The notes under the pieces: generated by a model
What the model was told of the DNA's origin: nothing
Database searches by the model: none
Seen by the model: only the letters and a program-made list of their open reading frames with translations
Shown here: positions 29,841 through 39,264 of the stretch, one piece after another
Layout of the letters: each line of letters starts with the position of its first letter
How positions within the stretch are numbered: position 1 is the first letter of the stretch
DNA from: Komarekiella atlantica HA4396-MV6
GTDB taxonomy: Bacteria; Cyanobacteriota; Cyanobacteriia; Cyanobacteriales; Nostocaceae
Length of the DNA stretch: 64,000 nucleotides
Direction of reading: 5' to 3'
NCBI GenBank assembly: GCA_019359395.1
Contig: JAHHHK010000016.1
Coordinates: 62,001 to 126,000, forward strand
Made by a program: the position numbers and the translations under genes

Positions 29841-30209
29841 GTGCAGCTATATCATAGTTGGGCTAATAAAGAAGTCGCTAATCTAGCTTACCCTTTCTTT
29901 ACTTGCGAAGCAGTAATTAGTGAGACGTGTTTTCTCTTGCGAGATTTCTATGGTGGTGAGGATACGATTATGTCTTTACTAGATACTGGCTTAATTCAAA
30001 TCTCTTTTCGTCTTAGTGACGAAATAAGAACGGTTAGAGAGTTGCTGAATCGATATCAGAATGTTCCGATGTTTTTAACTGATGCGTGTTTGGTAAGAAT
30101 CAGTGAGTTGATTAGTGGTAGTAGTGTATTAACTTTAGATAGTGATTTTCGGGTTTATCGGAAGAATAAAAATGAGATAGTTGATGTGATTATTGCTGAT
30201 GAAATATGA
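29841..30209 (+). pseudogene. PIN-domain (VapC-like) remnant, N-terminus missing
   Basis: The frame encodes a PIN core from YHSWANKEVA onward, with the acidic residues of AVISETCFLL, FLTDACLVRISE and LTLDSDFRVYRKN. The beginning of the domain, with the first catalytic Asp (usually a D-T/S-x-x-L-x-A segment before YH), is absent. A stop codon lies at 29832-29834 in frame, and no other frame just upstream restores it. The apparent GTG start is probably fortuitous. It is most likely a dead toxin gene near a tRNA; a neofunctional short protein is less likely. Confidence 0.65.
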
Positions 30210-30496
30210 GATGGGTAAGGACAGTAAAGGCTCTAAATATATATTTCACTCTGGGCTAAAGTTTTGGGCTAGCCAATCTTTTATAATCAGGAACCAAAGT
30301 TTCTCAGCCGAAACCACGCTTGTTTTATAACATTCACCCTTTCCAGCTTGCGTAGACTGGCTTTGTTCATATAACCTCGATTTCAGCCGTTTGGCTTATC
30401 TAATCAACTACAAATACTCATTTTGTCAGTTTGTCTATTTATGCTATGTCTGGTAAATAAAATAAATAGCCTACATGGTCGGCTGTTATTCTACAC

Positions 30497-30775
30497 TTGA
30501 CACAAAGCATTGTGAGTGCTAAACGTCTGCCAGAAACCATTGCCCATGTCAGAATTACCCGCCAATCTTGGCAACACGGCTTCCTTGAGGGCGAAGTGAG
30601 TGCAGGTGACTTTGAGTGGCATTTCCAATGGCATTTCCGCCGGGGAGAACTTTCCGTTAAGCCTTCCCAAGGTCGTGCCTTAATTAAAGAACCCCTTGGT
30701 CGCTTCTTAGAGAAACAAGATTACCAGCTAGAGCCTGGAGGAGACTATGCTTTTACTATTCGGGCTGAGCTTTAG
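30497..30775 (+). CDS. DUF3146 family protein
   Basis: The 92-residue protein (TTG start; a GTG at 30512 giving SAKRLPETIAHVRITRQSW is the likelier start by family resemblance) carries ITRQSWQHGFLEGEV, FEWHFQWHFRRGELSVKPS and LIKEPLGRFLEKQDYQLEPGG. It matches a small conserved cyanobacterial family of unknown function. It ends 2 bp from the convergent YqgF-like gene. Confidence 0.82.
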   Translation: MTQSIVSAKRLPETIAHVRITRQSWQHGFLEGEVSAGDFEWHFQWHFRRGELSVKPSQGRALIKEPLGRFLEKQDYQLEPGGDYAFTIRAEL

Positions 30776-30777
30776 TT

Positions 30778-31224
30778 TTAGCTGTTAACTGATTCAGTTA
30801 GGCGATTTAAGTATCTTTCGATTAAGAGAATGGCAACAATGTCGTCTATTGGGCGTGGTGGCTGTCGCATACTCTGCGGCAATAACTTTGTAAGTCCTTT
30901 AGGTGGGTACATCTGCCAATAGCGATCGCGTGCTTCTAAAGTTGTATAGCGCTCATCTACTAAAATAATATTCAGCGGTTCGGCTAATTCCTGATATATT
31001 TGCTGTTTCCACTGCTTGGCTGTGGTTTGGTCGCCCATAACCATCAAGGAAATGGGAAACTTTTGACGTAGTGTCTCAATGGTGGTGATCGCTTCTTTTG
31101 CGGGCACAACTTGGTGGTAGTGGAGTTGCCGATCCAGTCCCATGACTGCTAAACCACACTTATCTCGACCTGGATCAAAGCCCAAGATGACTGGTTGTGT
31201 TGGCGAAAATTCACGGAAAGTCAT
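30778..31224 (-). CDS. YqgF/RuvX-like RNase H-fold protein
   Basis: The 148-residue protein begins with the RNase H-like strand VILGFDPGRDKCGLAVMG (first catalytic Asp). It has LMVMGDQTTAKQW, the second acidic position in IILVDERYTTLEARDRYW, and an Asp pair near the C-terminus (RPIDDIVAILLIERYL). These positions match YqgF/RuvX, which functions in pre-16S rRNA maturation, though this cyanobacterial branch differs from the canonical protein and may have another substrate. It follows the DUF3084 gene on the minus strand with a 72-bp gap. Confidence 0.8.
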   Translation of the reverse strand: MTFREFSPTQPVILGFDPGRDKCGLAVMGLDRQLHYHQVVPAKEAITTIETLRQKFPISLMVMGDQTTAKQWKQQIYQELAEPLNIILVDERYTTLEARDRYWQMYPPKGLTKLLPQSMRQPPRPIDDIVAILLIERYLNRLTESVNS

Positions 31225-31296
31225 ATAAAATTAGCTGAGATCCTAACTAATCATAGTGTGTAAACATTTTTAATATCACGCTGAATTTTTAATTTT

Positions 31297-32787
31297 TTAA
31301 GTACTAAAAATAACTTGCCCGTTAACTATTGCCACTAGTTTCACTCTCAACGGCCCAGCTGTATAAGTATTTTCTGCTGCGATCGCTTTGATTTCCAATG
31401 GTTGCTGGTATTGCCCCAGTTGGGAAACAAAGCGCAAGAAAGTACCTTCTATTTGTACACTTTCTACAATTCCGGCATTACGTGCCCGAAATTGAGAAGC
31501 AGAAATCAACAAATCTAGCCGCTGCCTCAGTTGATAAGATGTCATGGTTTTAGGATCGGCAGTAGTTGTAGCTAATATCTCGCCTCCCGAAAAGACCAGT
31601 TGATTCCGCGCAGTATCAGCAAAAAATTCTATCTGCTTTTCTCCCCTAACATAGTTTCCAGCGGAAAAAATTCGCATTACATATTCCTGACCATCCTGAA
31701 TTTGCTTGCTCAATAGCTCTACCCTTTCCTCGGTAACACGTAGTAGCTCTACATTTCCAGGATTTGCACCAGGCTCACTTAATTCGAGGTTAGCATTTCG
31801 GTTAGCTTCTTGTAAAAGTCGGATCACAGCCTCACGCGCTGCGGTAGCTTGATTAACTCGAATCACAGCAGCTGCAAGAACTTGACCGCGAACTATAGCC
31901 AGCTTACCCAGACGCAGATCGCGGTAGGACTGATAATATTTTTCTAGCCTGGCGACTTCTTCTTCTAGGTAGTCTTGTTGTTTTTCTAATTCCCGAAGAC
32001 GAGATTCCCGTTTAGCAATAACTTGCTCTCGCGCTGCAACTTCTAAATTACGTTTTTGAATCAGTCGATCTAGTTGGACAATTTTTTGATCGCGCTGTGC
32101 AATAGCTTCCTGACGATTAGCAAGTTCGCGATCGCGTTTTTGAATGGCTGTTTTGGCTTCGTCAATCGCTTTTTTAGCTTCGGCGTATAGTCGTTGTCTT
32201 TCTGTTTTAAGTTGTTCAACTGCCGCTTGCAGTTCCTTTCTTTGATTGTAAAGGTTTTGCAGTTCAGCTATGGCTTGTTTATATTGAGTTACCACTTGAC
32301 CCAGCTGACTTTGAGTACCTTGGAGTTGAACTTGGGTTTTAGCTTGTTGGCTAATGGTACGGTTCAGTTGCGCTTGAGTTTCCCTTTGTTTGGCGTTTGC
32401 CGCTTGCAAGGATTTATTAATTGCCTGCAACTCTTGCTGTGCTTTTGCCTGCTCAATTTTTGCTTGGTTAAGCTCAGTCTCTACCTGGCTTTTTTGGGTT
32501 TCTGCGGTTTTTAGCTGTTCCCGTTTTTGTCTCAGGTCTGTTTGAATATCCTCTAGCTGAAAGACTCCTTTACGCAATCCGTCATCAATCGCAAACAAAA
32601 TTCCTAAAGTCGATGCTGAAATTAAACCACCCGTAAAAATAGTTACCAGTACCGCAGTGTTTTTCGGGCGTAGGTTAAATAGTGAGAGGCGTGCCTTGCC
32701 AACTCGTGTGCCAATGCGATCGCCCACGGTTGCAATTACGCCTCCCACAATTAAAATCGCTGCAATGAGGATGTACCCGGTGGTCAT
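31297..32787 (-). CDS. DUF3084 membrane-anchored coiled-coil protein
   Basis: The 496-residue protein has two N-terminal hydrophobic segments (YILIAAILIVGGVIATVGDRIG and AVLVTIFTGGLISASTLGILFAI). A long coiled coil of about 200 residues follows (KREQLKTAETQKSQVETELNQA and onward; AIAQRDQKIVQLDRLI), then a C-terminal globular domain. It matches DUF3084, a family confined to cyanobacteria and relatives, with unknown function. It lies downstream of ntcA on the same strand. Confidence 0.88.
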   Translation of the reverse strand: MTTGYILIAAILIVGGVIATVGDRIGTRVGKARLSLFNLRPKNTAVLVTIFTGGLISASTLGILFAIDDGLRKGVFQLEDIQTDLRQKREQLKTAETQKSQVETELNQAKIEQAKAQQELQAINKSLQAANAKQRETQAQLNRTISQQAKTQVQLQGTQSQLGQVVTQYKQAIAELQNLYNQRKELQAAVEQLKTERQRLYAEAKKAIDEAKTAIQKRDRELANRQEAIAQRDQKIVQLDRLIQKRNLEVAAREQVIAKRESRLRELEKQQDYLEEEVARLEKYYQSYRDLRLGKLAIVRGQVLAAAVIRVNQATAAREAVIRLLQEANRNANLELSEPGANPGNVELLRVTEERVELLSKQIQDGQEYVMRIFSAGNYVRGEKQIEFFADTARNQLVFSGGEILATTTADPKTMTSYQLRQRLDLLISASQFRARNAGIVESVQIEGTFLRFVSQLGQYQQPLEIKAIAAENTYTAGPLRVKLVAIVNGQVIFST

Positions 32788-32954
32788 CTTCAGCTACCAA
32801 AACGCTTCCAGATACAGCCTACTACTTTCAAACATTTTCTGTGGGGGAGCCAAAATTGGCAATAGCTGAAGTTACTCAATTTTTAGATTTACCTCCGATT
32901 GTGGGTGTTATTTCTAAAAACCCAACATGCACCACATATATCCCCCAATTGCTT

Positions 32955-33626
32955 TTAAGTAAATTGCCTACTCAAAGTAACTGGTTTATGCACAGTAATC
33001 TTCTTCTTGTGGATAGAAATCATCTTTTTCTCACGCAAATCTCCCAGTAACCTAGTGACGGTAACGCGAGTAGAACCAATTGCCTCAGCGATCGCCTGAT
33101 GAGATAGTTTTAGATCAATTGTGATCCCATCTGCACAAGGAACACCAAAATCACGACAAAGAATTAATAAAAAACTTACCAACCTAGAACCCATATCTCG
33201 GTGAGCAAGAGTTTCAATCATCATCTCTGTCTGTAAAATCCGCGAAGAAAGACCTCGCAGCATTAACATAGATAATTCTGGATTTTCCTTGAGTGCTTGC
33301 TCAACTTGTTCAATTGGCGCCGACAGCAATTCTACAGGGGTAAATGCAACCGCATGGTAAAACCTATCTGACTTATTTCCCGTCAGCAATGACAACACAC
33401 CAAAAACACTATTTTCCCGCAGCAGTGCTACCGTTATTTCTTCTCCTGCCTCGTATACCCTGGAAAGTTTCACAGCACCCTTGAGAAGAAAATAAACTCG
33501 TTCGGCAGGATCGCCGGGAAAAAAGATCGTTTTGTTGCGTTCAAACGTCTCCACAACTGGCGGAAACGCCCCGGTCGCCATCTGACGAAATACATTTGCT
33601 AGGGCTTTATCTTGTGTCACGATCAT
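32955..33626 (-). CDS. ntcA: Global nitrogen regulator NtcA
   Basis: The 223-residue CRP-family protein starts at the ATG at 33626 ([19 protein letters not shown]), preceded by AAGGGAG; the frame runs 13 codons further up without support. The effector domain has [35 protein letters not shown], the dimer helix follows, and the helix-turn-helix is [24 protein letters not shown]. NtcA senses 2-oxoglutarate and activates nitrogen assimilation and heterocyst genes at GTAN8TAC sites. One such site lies at 33715-33728, so autoregulation is likely. The neighbours fabI and hisB diverge from it. Confidence 0.97.
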
Positions 33627-33714
33627 CTCCCTTCCCCTACCCAATGCCGGAAAAACAAAAACCAATTACCTAAGAATACACCTGAAAAATCAATAAAGCA
33701 CCGTCAACCTTTCT

Positions 33715-33728
33715 GTACTTTCCTATAC
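33715..33728. promoter_or_regulatory. NtcA binding site (GTAN8TAC)
   Basis: GTACTTTCCTATAC is a perfect GTA-N8-TAC match, 89 bp upstream of the ntcA start codon. The motif is palindromic, so it could serve ntcA on the minus strand. No convincing -10 at the class II distance was found. Confidence 0.6.
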
Positions 33729-33810
33729 TCCAACTTATTGCTTCATAACTCTTTGTTTATAATGATACATAATAGTTAAACGTTTGAGCTAGTAATTGTT
33801 GATAACTAGT

Positions 33811-33824
33811 TACATCTAGATGTA
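33811..33824. promoter_or_regulatory. 14-bp perfect palindrome between ntcA and fabI
   Basis: TACATCTAGATGTA is a perfect palindrome in the divergent promoter region, a plausible dimeric regulator site. No known factor is assigned. Confidence 0.3.
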
Positions 33825-34005
33825 TTAAAAAGGTTTTTTGAAGAACAATTTAAGATATCTTGAGAATATCTTAAGAAATAAACAAGAATTTTCTGGCTGC
33901 AAAAACTCTTGTCAATATTCATTTTTACAAATAGAGTGCAAAACAAAGACAAAGTAGCCTCAGATTCTAGTATGCTCCTAGTGATTGATCGCATTCACAA
34001 TTTTT

Positions 34006-34782
34006 ATGCTTAATCTAACTGGAAAAAATGCCCTTGTTACAGGTATTGCCAATAACCGCTCGATCGCCTGGGGTATTGCCCAACAATTACACAAAGCAGG
34101 AGCCAACCTGGGTATTACTTACCTGCCAGATGAACGCGGCAAGATGGAGAAAAAAGTTGCAGAATTAGTAGAACCCCTCAACCCCAGCTTATTTCTTCCC
34201 TGTAATGTCCAAAATGACGAACAGATTCAGTCTACTTTTGAGACAATCCGTGATAAGTGGGGGAGGTTAGACATCCTCATCCATTGCCTTGCCTTTGCCA
34301 GCAAAGACGATTTGACTGGAGATTTTAGTCAAACCTCTCGTTCTAGCTTCAACACAGCTTTAGAAATCAGCACCTACTCGCTTGTGCAACTAAGTGGCGC
34401 AGCTAAACCGTTGATGACAGAAGGAGGTAGTATCGTTACCCTCACATATTTGGGTGGTGTCAGGGCAGTCCCAAACTATAACGTCATGGGCGTTGCTAAA
34501 GCAGGGTTGGAGGCAAGCGTGCGTTACCTAGCATCTGAACTTGGTTCACAGAATATCCGCGTGAATGCCATCTCTGCCGGCCCCATCCGCACTTTGGCAT
34601 CTTCGGCAGTTGGCGGCATTTTAGATATGATTCATCACGTGGAGGAAGTAGCTCCCCTACGACGCACCGTAACTCAGCTAGAAGTTGGCAATGCTGCGGC
34701 TTTTTTATGCAGTGATTTGTCCAGCGGAATCACCGGACAAGTTCTTTATGTAGATGCAGGATATGAAATTATGGGAATGTAA
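34006..34782 (+). CDS. fabI: Enoyl-[acyl-carrier-protein] reductase
   Basis: Starting at the ATG at 34006 (MLNLTGKNALVTGIANNRSIAWG) this is a 258-residue SDR enzyme. An earlier TTG in frame would add seven unlikely residues. It has the FabI nucleotide motif TGIANNRSIAWGIA, IHCLAFASKDDLTGDF, and the catalytic pair Tyr and Lys in PNYNVMGVAKAGLEASVRYL. It performs the last reduction of each fatty acid elongation cycle. It diverges from ntcA and is followed by two short heptamer arrays and hisB. Confidence 0.95.
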   Translation: MLNLTGKNALVTGIANNRSIAWGIAQQLHKAGANLGITYLPDERGKMEKKVAELVEPLNPSLFLPCNVQNDEQIQSTFETIRDKWGRLDILIHCLAFASKDDLTGDFSQTSRSSFNTALEISTYSLVQLSGAAKPLMTEGGSIVTLTYLGGVRAVPNYNVMGVAKAGLEASVRYLASELGSQNIRVNAISAGPIRTLASSAVGGILDMIHHVEEVAPLRRTVTQLEVGNAAAFLCSDLSSGITGQVLYVDAGYEIMGM

Positions 34783-34785
34783 TGG

Positions 34786-34877
34786 TATTGGGTATTGGGT
34801 ATTGGGCATTGAGTATTGAGTATTAGTAAAGTTATTCCCTAATCCCCAGTCCCCAGTCCCCAGTCCCTAGTCCCTAG
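34786..34877 (+). repeat. Two STRR heptamer arrays filling the fabI-hisB gap
   Basis: TATTGGG-type heptamers run from 34786 to about 34825 (TATTGGG x3, CATTGAG, TATTGAG). CCCCAGT heptamers run from 34844 to 34871 (x3, then CCCTAGT). CCCCAGT is one of the classical STRR units. Together they make up most of the 108-bp intergenic region. Confidence 0.88.
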
Positions 34878-34890
34878 CCCACCATTAACT

Positions 34891-35559
34891 ATGCAAATCA
34901 GCGATGCCTCCGGCAAGGACTCCGTTCTACGCCAAATTAATTCTTTAAACTACGACCAGTCAATCACAACTTCTCGGATTGCCACTGTTCACCGCACCAC
35001 TGGTGAAACCGATGTACAAGTTAGCATCAATTTAGATGGTAGAGGAACCTGCAAAGCAGCAACAGGTGTTCCGTTCTTGGATCACATGTTGCATCAAATT
35101 GCCTCTCACGGACTAATTGACTTGGATGTCCAAGCCAAAGGAGACTGGGAAATTGATGACCACCACACTAACGAAGATGTGGGCATTACCTTGGGACAAG
35201 CTTTAAATCAAGCACTAGGCGACAGAAAAGGTATTGTCCGCTTCGGTAATTTTCTCGCACCCCTCGATGAAGCTTTAGTTCAGGTAGCGCTAGACTTTTC
35301 TGGACGCCCTCACCTTAGTTATGGCTTGCAAATTCCTACCCAACGGGTGGGAACCTATGATACCCAACTGACACGCGAATTTTTTGTAGCGTTGGTGAAC
35401 CATAGCCAAATGACACTGCACATTCGGCAATTGGATGGCATTAATTCCCATCACATCATTGAAGCAACATTTAAAGCATTTGCTAGAGCAACGCGGATAG
35501 CAGTAGAAATCGATCCCCGTCGTGCTGGCACGATTCCTAGTTCTAAGGGCGTTTTATGA
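34891..35559 (+). CDS. hisB: Imidazoleglycerol-phosphate dehydratase
   Basis: The 222-residue enzyme catalyses step six of histidine synthesis. Both manganese-binding repeats are present: [13 protein letters not shown] and [11 protein letters not shown] in the first half, [32 protein letters not shown] in the second. It is a little longer than usual at the N-terminus (about 30 residues before [15 protein letters not shown]). It follows fabI on the same strand after heptamer arrays. Confidence 0.96.
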   Translation: MQISDASGKDSVLRQINSLNYDQSITTSRIATVHRTTGETDVQVSINLDGRGTCKAATGVPFLDHMLHQIASHGLIDLDVQAKGDWEIDDHHTNEDVGITLGQALNQALGDRKGIVRFGNFLAPLDEALVQVALDFSGRPHLSYGLQIPTQRVGTYDTQLTREFFVALVNHSQMTLHIRQLDGINSHHIIEATFKAFARATRIAVEIDPRRAGTIPSSKGVL

Positions 35560-35754
35560 AGGAGATGGGAGATAGGAGATTCTCCTGGCTCCTAGCTCCC
35601 TCTAGGTAAAGCTGGTTATTATTACTTAGAATGAGTGAAACTTATGATATTAAACAGCTACTTAGTTCGCGAGAATTGACAGACTAGGTGGTGATAGTTA
35701 TTATCAGCCTACTGAGTAACTTGTAATTAATACTAAGTAGGTAATTGAAACCAG

Positions 35755-36720
35755 ATGAAGTCTGTTGCAAACAACGCGGATTCTCAACTGAATATTAAAG
35801 ATACTCCACCAGTAGTGCTAACTTCTGAGTTGCGAAAAGTCTATCGTACTGGCTTTTGGCTGAATCAAAAAGTCGTATCTCTCAAAAGCTGTTCTTTAAA
35901 AGTTTACAAAGGGGAAACCTTTGGGTTGTTGGGGCCAAATGGTGCTGGTAAAACCACTCTTTTAAAACTGCTGCTGGGAATTATTCGGCCTACTTCTGGA
36001 CAAGGATTATTGTTGGGTAAGCCTCTAGGCGATCGCAGCATTAAGCAAAATATCGGCTATCTACCAGAAAATCCCTATTTATATGACTATCTCACAGGCT
36101 GGGAATTTTTACAGCTAGCAGCTGGGCTATTCCAAATTCCCAAAAAGGTGCAACGCCAGCGTATTCCCCAACTACTAGAATTAGTGGGTTTATCTCAAGC
36201 CGATGCTCGCAAAAAGCAGATTCGTCGCTACTCCAAGGGAATGTTACAGCGTGTCGGTATGGCGCAGGCACTAATTAACGAGCCAGAATTGGTCTTTTTG
36301 GATGAACCAATGTCTGGACTTGATCCGGTAGGACGCTATCAAATGCGGGAAATTATCCTGGCGCTAAAAGCCGATGGTAAGACAATTTTTTTTAACAGCC
36401 ATATTCTCAGTGAAGTAGAGCAAATTTGCGATCGCATTGCTATCCTTGCTCAAGGTGAATTAATTTGCTCTGGTTCCCTCAATGAACTTTTAGGCGTAAC
36501 CAACATATATCAGGTCAAAGGTCAAGGTGGTGATTGGGAAATTCTCAAAAAATGGATACCCAGTCTGGTATTCGAGCCGGATGGTTCTTGGCAAGGTACA
36601 CTACAAGACAATTACTATGATTTTCTTGCCAGTCTCCGTCTAATGGAGGGACAAATTATTGCGATGAAATTGTCTCGTCACTCCTTAGAAGAATTTTTTA
36701 TCCAACAGATCCAAAAATAA
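35755..36720 (+). CDS. ABC transporter ATP-binding protein (CcmA/ABC-2 type)
   Basis: The 321-residue ATPase has Walker A GPNGAGKTTLLK, the signature YSKGMLQRVGMAQAL, and Walker B LVFLDEPMSGLDPVGR with a switch His in FFNSHILSE. A C-terminal extension of about 90 residues is typical of ABC-2 type exporter ATPases. No permease gene follows within 450 bp; the next gene is a polysaccharide export protein, so a link to export is possible but weak. Confidence 0.9.
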   Translation: MKSVANNADSQLNIKDTPPVVLTSELRKVYRTGFWLNQKVVSLKSCSLKVYKGETFGLLGPNGAGKTTLLKLLLGIIRPTSGQGLLLGKPLGDRSIKQNIGYLPENPYLYDYLTGWEFLQLAAGLFQIPKKVQRQRIPQLLELVGLSQADARKKQIRRYSKGMLQRVGMAQALINEPELVFLDEPMSGLDPVGRYQMREIILALKADGKTIFFNSHILSEVEQICDRIAILAQGELICSGSLNELLGVTNIYQVKGQGGDWEILKKWIPSLVFEPDGSWQGTLQDNYYDFLASLRLMEGQIIAMKLSRHSLEEFFIQQIQK

Positions 36721-37174
36721 AATAGCTCGCCTAATACCAAATTGTCCAAGTATGTATTGTTTCAAAAAATCTGTAGTTACTTATTGATCATGTAAATTTA
36801 GTTAGTAGTGCTGATAATAATTTTGCCGATAATAACTACCCACAACGTATTTGAAATTACCGCAAAATTGGCAGAATATTAGTTTAGTTCAGAAGATTTT
36901 TTTTCCAGGTATATGCTTACACAATAAATAATTTGTTATCTAAACTATATTTTTTTGCGTAAGCCCGATATTCCTTGGAGATTGCTATATTCAAGCTGGT
37001 TAAACTTTAGGTTAACTTCACTAAAAATTCAAATTTAATCGATAACTTTACTCCGGAAAATTACACTTTTCTAGGAAAATAAGAGTGTCGGGGAACTTGA
37101 ATAATTAAGTATAGTCAAGATAAAAATGTTTAGACAGTACTTTACCAATCGTAGTCTCAGAGTCTCAGGTAAAT
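36721..37174. other. AT-rich intergenic region
   Basis: No gene, clear repeat or hairpin terminator is seen in these 454 bp. It should contain the promoter of the polysaccharide export gene. Confidence 0.6.
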
Positions 37175-38701
37175 ATGCTTAACACAGGTTTGTTGAAATT
37201 CCTCACCCAGCCAGCTGCGGGTGTGGCCTTGTTAGCGGCTGTCAATGTCGCTGTGCCATCTGCCAGCCTAGCTCAGGGACAACCAGTACTACCCACTACG
37301 CAAATAACACCACTTACGCAAATAACACCAATAACACCCACTAGACAATCACCTACTACACAAACATCACCTAGTGTACAAATAGATACTAATTACTCAT
37401 TAGGAGGCGGCGATCGCATCCGTGTAAATGTATTTGAAGTACCGGACTATACAGGTGATTATCAAATTCCCCCAGGTGGAGCGATTAACCTACCTTTAAT
37501 TGGTAGTGTACCTGTTCTGGGGCTAACAACCGAACAAGCTTCCGATGAAATCGCGAGAAGATACTCACGCTTTCTCAAACGTCCTATAATTTCAATCAAC
37601 TTACTATCGCCTCGTCCCATAAACGTTTTCGTTGCCGGAGAGGTAACACGTCCAGGGGCTTATACTTTGAGCTTAAGCGGCGGCGCAGGAGAAAATCCAG
37701 GCGTACAATATCCAACTGTTTTAGCTGCACTTACCACAGCGCAGGGGACACTTGGTAGTGCGGATATGACTCAAGTGCAGTTACGGCGCAAAGTCGGACG
37801 TGGGCCAGAGCAAGTAGTCACGCTCAATTTGGAAGAACTCGTCCAAACAGGCAGGTTAAACCAGGATATTACCTTGCGGGATGGAGACACTATAGTTGTG
37901 CCAACAGCAACCACATTTGACTTAGCAAGAGCACGTAATTTATCTGCCGCTAACTTTGCCGCCAGCCCAAATACACCCCGTACCGTCGCCATCGTTGGTG
38001 AAGTCAACCGTCCTGGCTCGTATCTTGTCAGTACAGGTAGTACAGAAGGGGGGAGCGCCGCCACAGGCACTAGTCAGCCAACTGGCAGCGGACTGCCAAC
38101 TATAACGCGAGCAATTCAGCTAGCTGGAGGAATTACGCCACAAGCGAATGTTCGTAGTATTATCCTCCGTCGGCCCACAAGAAGCGGCTCAGAACAAACT
38201 GTAGATATCAATCTCTGGCAACTCTTGGAGAGTGGTGATGTCAATCAAGACTTAATTGTGCAGGACGGAGATACGATTTTTATTCCTACAGCAACCGAGA
38301 TTAACCCAGCAGAAGCTACTCAGTTAGCCACTACTACTTTATCTCCTGGACGCATTCAAGTTGGTGTGGTAGGTGAAGTCAAAAGACCTGGGCCTGTAGA
38401 AATTCAGCCTAATAGCTCTTTAAATCAAGCACTACTTGCTGCGGGTGGCTTTAATGATGCTAGAGCTAGCAGGGGTGTTGTAGATTTGGTGAGACTCAAC
38501 CCCAATGGTTCTGTGACTAAACGTCAAGTAAAAGTAGATTTCTCCCAAGGAATTAATGAGGAAACTAATCCTATACTCCGCAATAATGACGTTGTGCTAG
38601 TCAGCCGCTCTGGCATAGCCAAGACTAGTGACACCTTAAGCACCATATCAGGGCCTCTAGGCACGATCATAAACGTTCTGAGGTTTTTTGTTGGTTTTTA
38701 A
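37175..38701 (+). CDS. Polysaccharide export protein (Wza/GumB-like, SLBB domains)
   Basis: The 508-residue protein has a signal peptide (VALLAAVNVAVPSASLA) and a Thr/Pro/Gln linker with repeated TQITP units. A Poly_export domain follows (LGGGDRIRVNVFEVPDYTGDYQIPPGGAINLPLIG), then three SLBB-like repeats (INVFVAGEVTRPGAYTL, TVAIVGEVNRPGSYLV, IQVGVVGEVKRPGPVEI). It should form or cap an outer membrane polysaccharide channel. No polymerase or Wzc partner is adjacent. The C-terminal stretch LGTIINVLRFFVGF is hydrophobic. Confidence 0.93.
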   Translation: MLNTGLLKFLTQPAAGVALLAAVNVAVPSASLAQGQPVLPTTQITPLTQITPITPTRQSPTTQTSPSVQIDTNYSLGGGDRIRVNVFEVPDYTGDYQIPPGGAINLPLIGSVPVLGLTTEQASDEIARRYSRFLKRPIISINLLSPRPINVFVAGEVTRPGAYTLSLSGGAGENPGVQYPTVLAALTTAQGTLGSADMTQVQLRRKVGRGPEQVVTLNLEELVQTGRLNQDITLRDGDTIVVPTATTFDLARARNLSAANFAASPNTPRTVAIVGEVNRPGSYLVSTGSTEGGSAATGTSQPTGSGLPTITRAIQLAGGITPQANVRSIILRRPTRSGSEQTVDINLWQLLESGDVNQDLIVQDGDTIFIPTATEINPAEATQLATTTLSPGRIQVGVVGEVKRPGPVEIQPNSSLNQALLAAGGFNDARASRGVVDLVRLNPNGSVTKRQVKVDFSQGINEETNPILRNNDVVLVSRSGIAKTSDTLSTISGPLGTIINVLRFFVGF

Positions 38702-39264
38702 TTAGGTTTATGAACTGGGGGCGCTGTCAACCTTCCTCGTCCCCAGACTTTCACAAAACTGCATGTTTGACCAACAAGGTTACGCTTTATTAATAACTAA
38801 TACACTAATTACTAATCACACAGTCTCAACTTAGAGACTGACTTATCAAAATTTGCCAAAACAGGTAAATCACAGAAACTCAAGCTAAAGCTTGAAGCTA
38901 CACGGACAAAGCCCATTGTCATGGGCTAAATACAGAAAAAATAAATTCTAGCCTGCCAGGAGCAGGCTTTATTTGTATGTTTTAACTTTCAGCAAGTCCC
39001 TTATAGATAACAACTGGTCATGTTAAGTAAAGTTTATGACAAAAGTACTCCTTGCCAGCCTGTGATCAAGGTGCTTTAATAGCGATCGCATTGCGCCATA
39101 ATGTCCTGCATGTATAAGACATACAAGATGCACAGCGACTTGTCATCAGACATCGCTGCTAGTGTTCATAAAATCACAAACTCAAAACATTAGACTGAAA
39201 GGTAAGACAAGGTAGTACCATGTCCTTTACACTAAATTCTCCCAAAAGCTGAACAGGAGCATAT
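38702..39264. other. Intergenic region with several hairpins
   Basis: No gene is supported. It holds a run of hairpins (AAGCTAAAGCTT near 38883; AGCCCATTGTCATGGGCT at about 38909-38926; terminator-like 38950-38975). Confidence 0.6.
38950..38975 (+). terminator. Terminator-like hairpin downstream of the export gene
   Basis: AGCCTGC pairs with GCAGGCT around CAGGA and is followed by TTATTTG. It lies about 250 bp past the stop codon. Confidence 0.5.

Larger units (their letters stand above)
33627..34005. other. Divergent ntcA/fabI promoter region
   Basis: These 379 bp hold no gene. They contain the NtcA site at 33715-33728 and the palindrome at 33811-33824, and should include the promoters of both divergent genes. 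Confidence 0.75.

Noticed and set aside
33792-33806. Second NtcA-like site GTAATTGTTGATAAC
   Set aside because: The right half is TAA, not TAC, at the N8 position.
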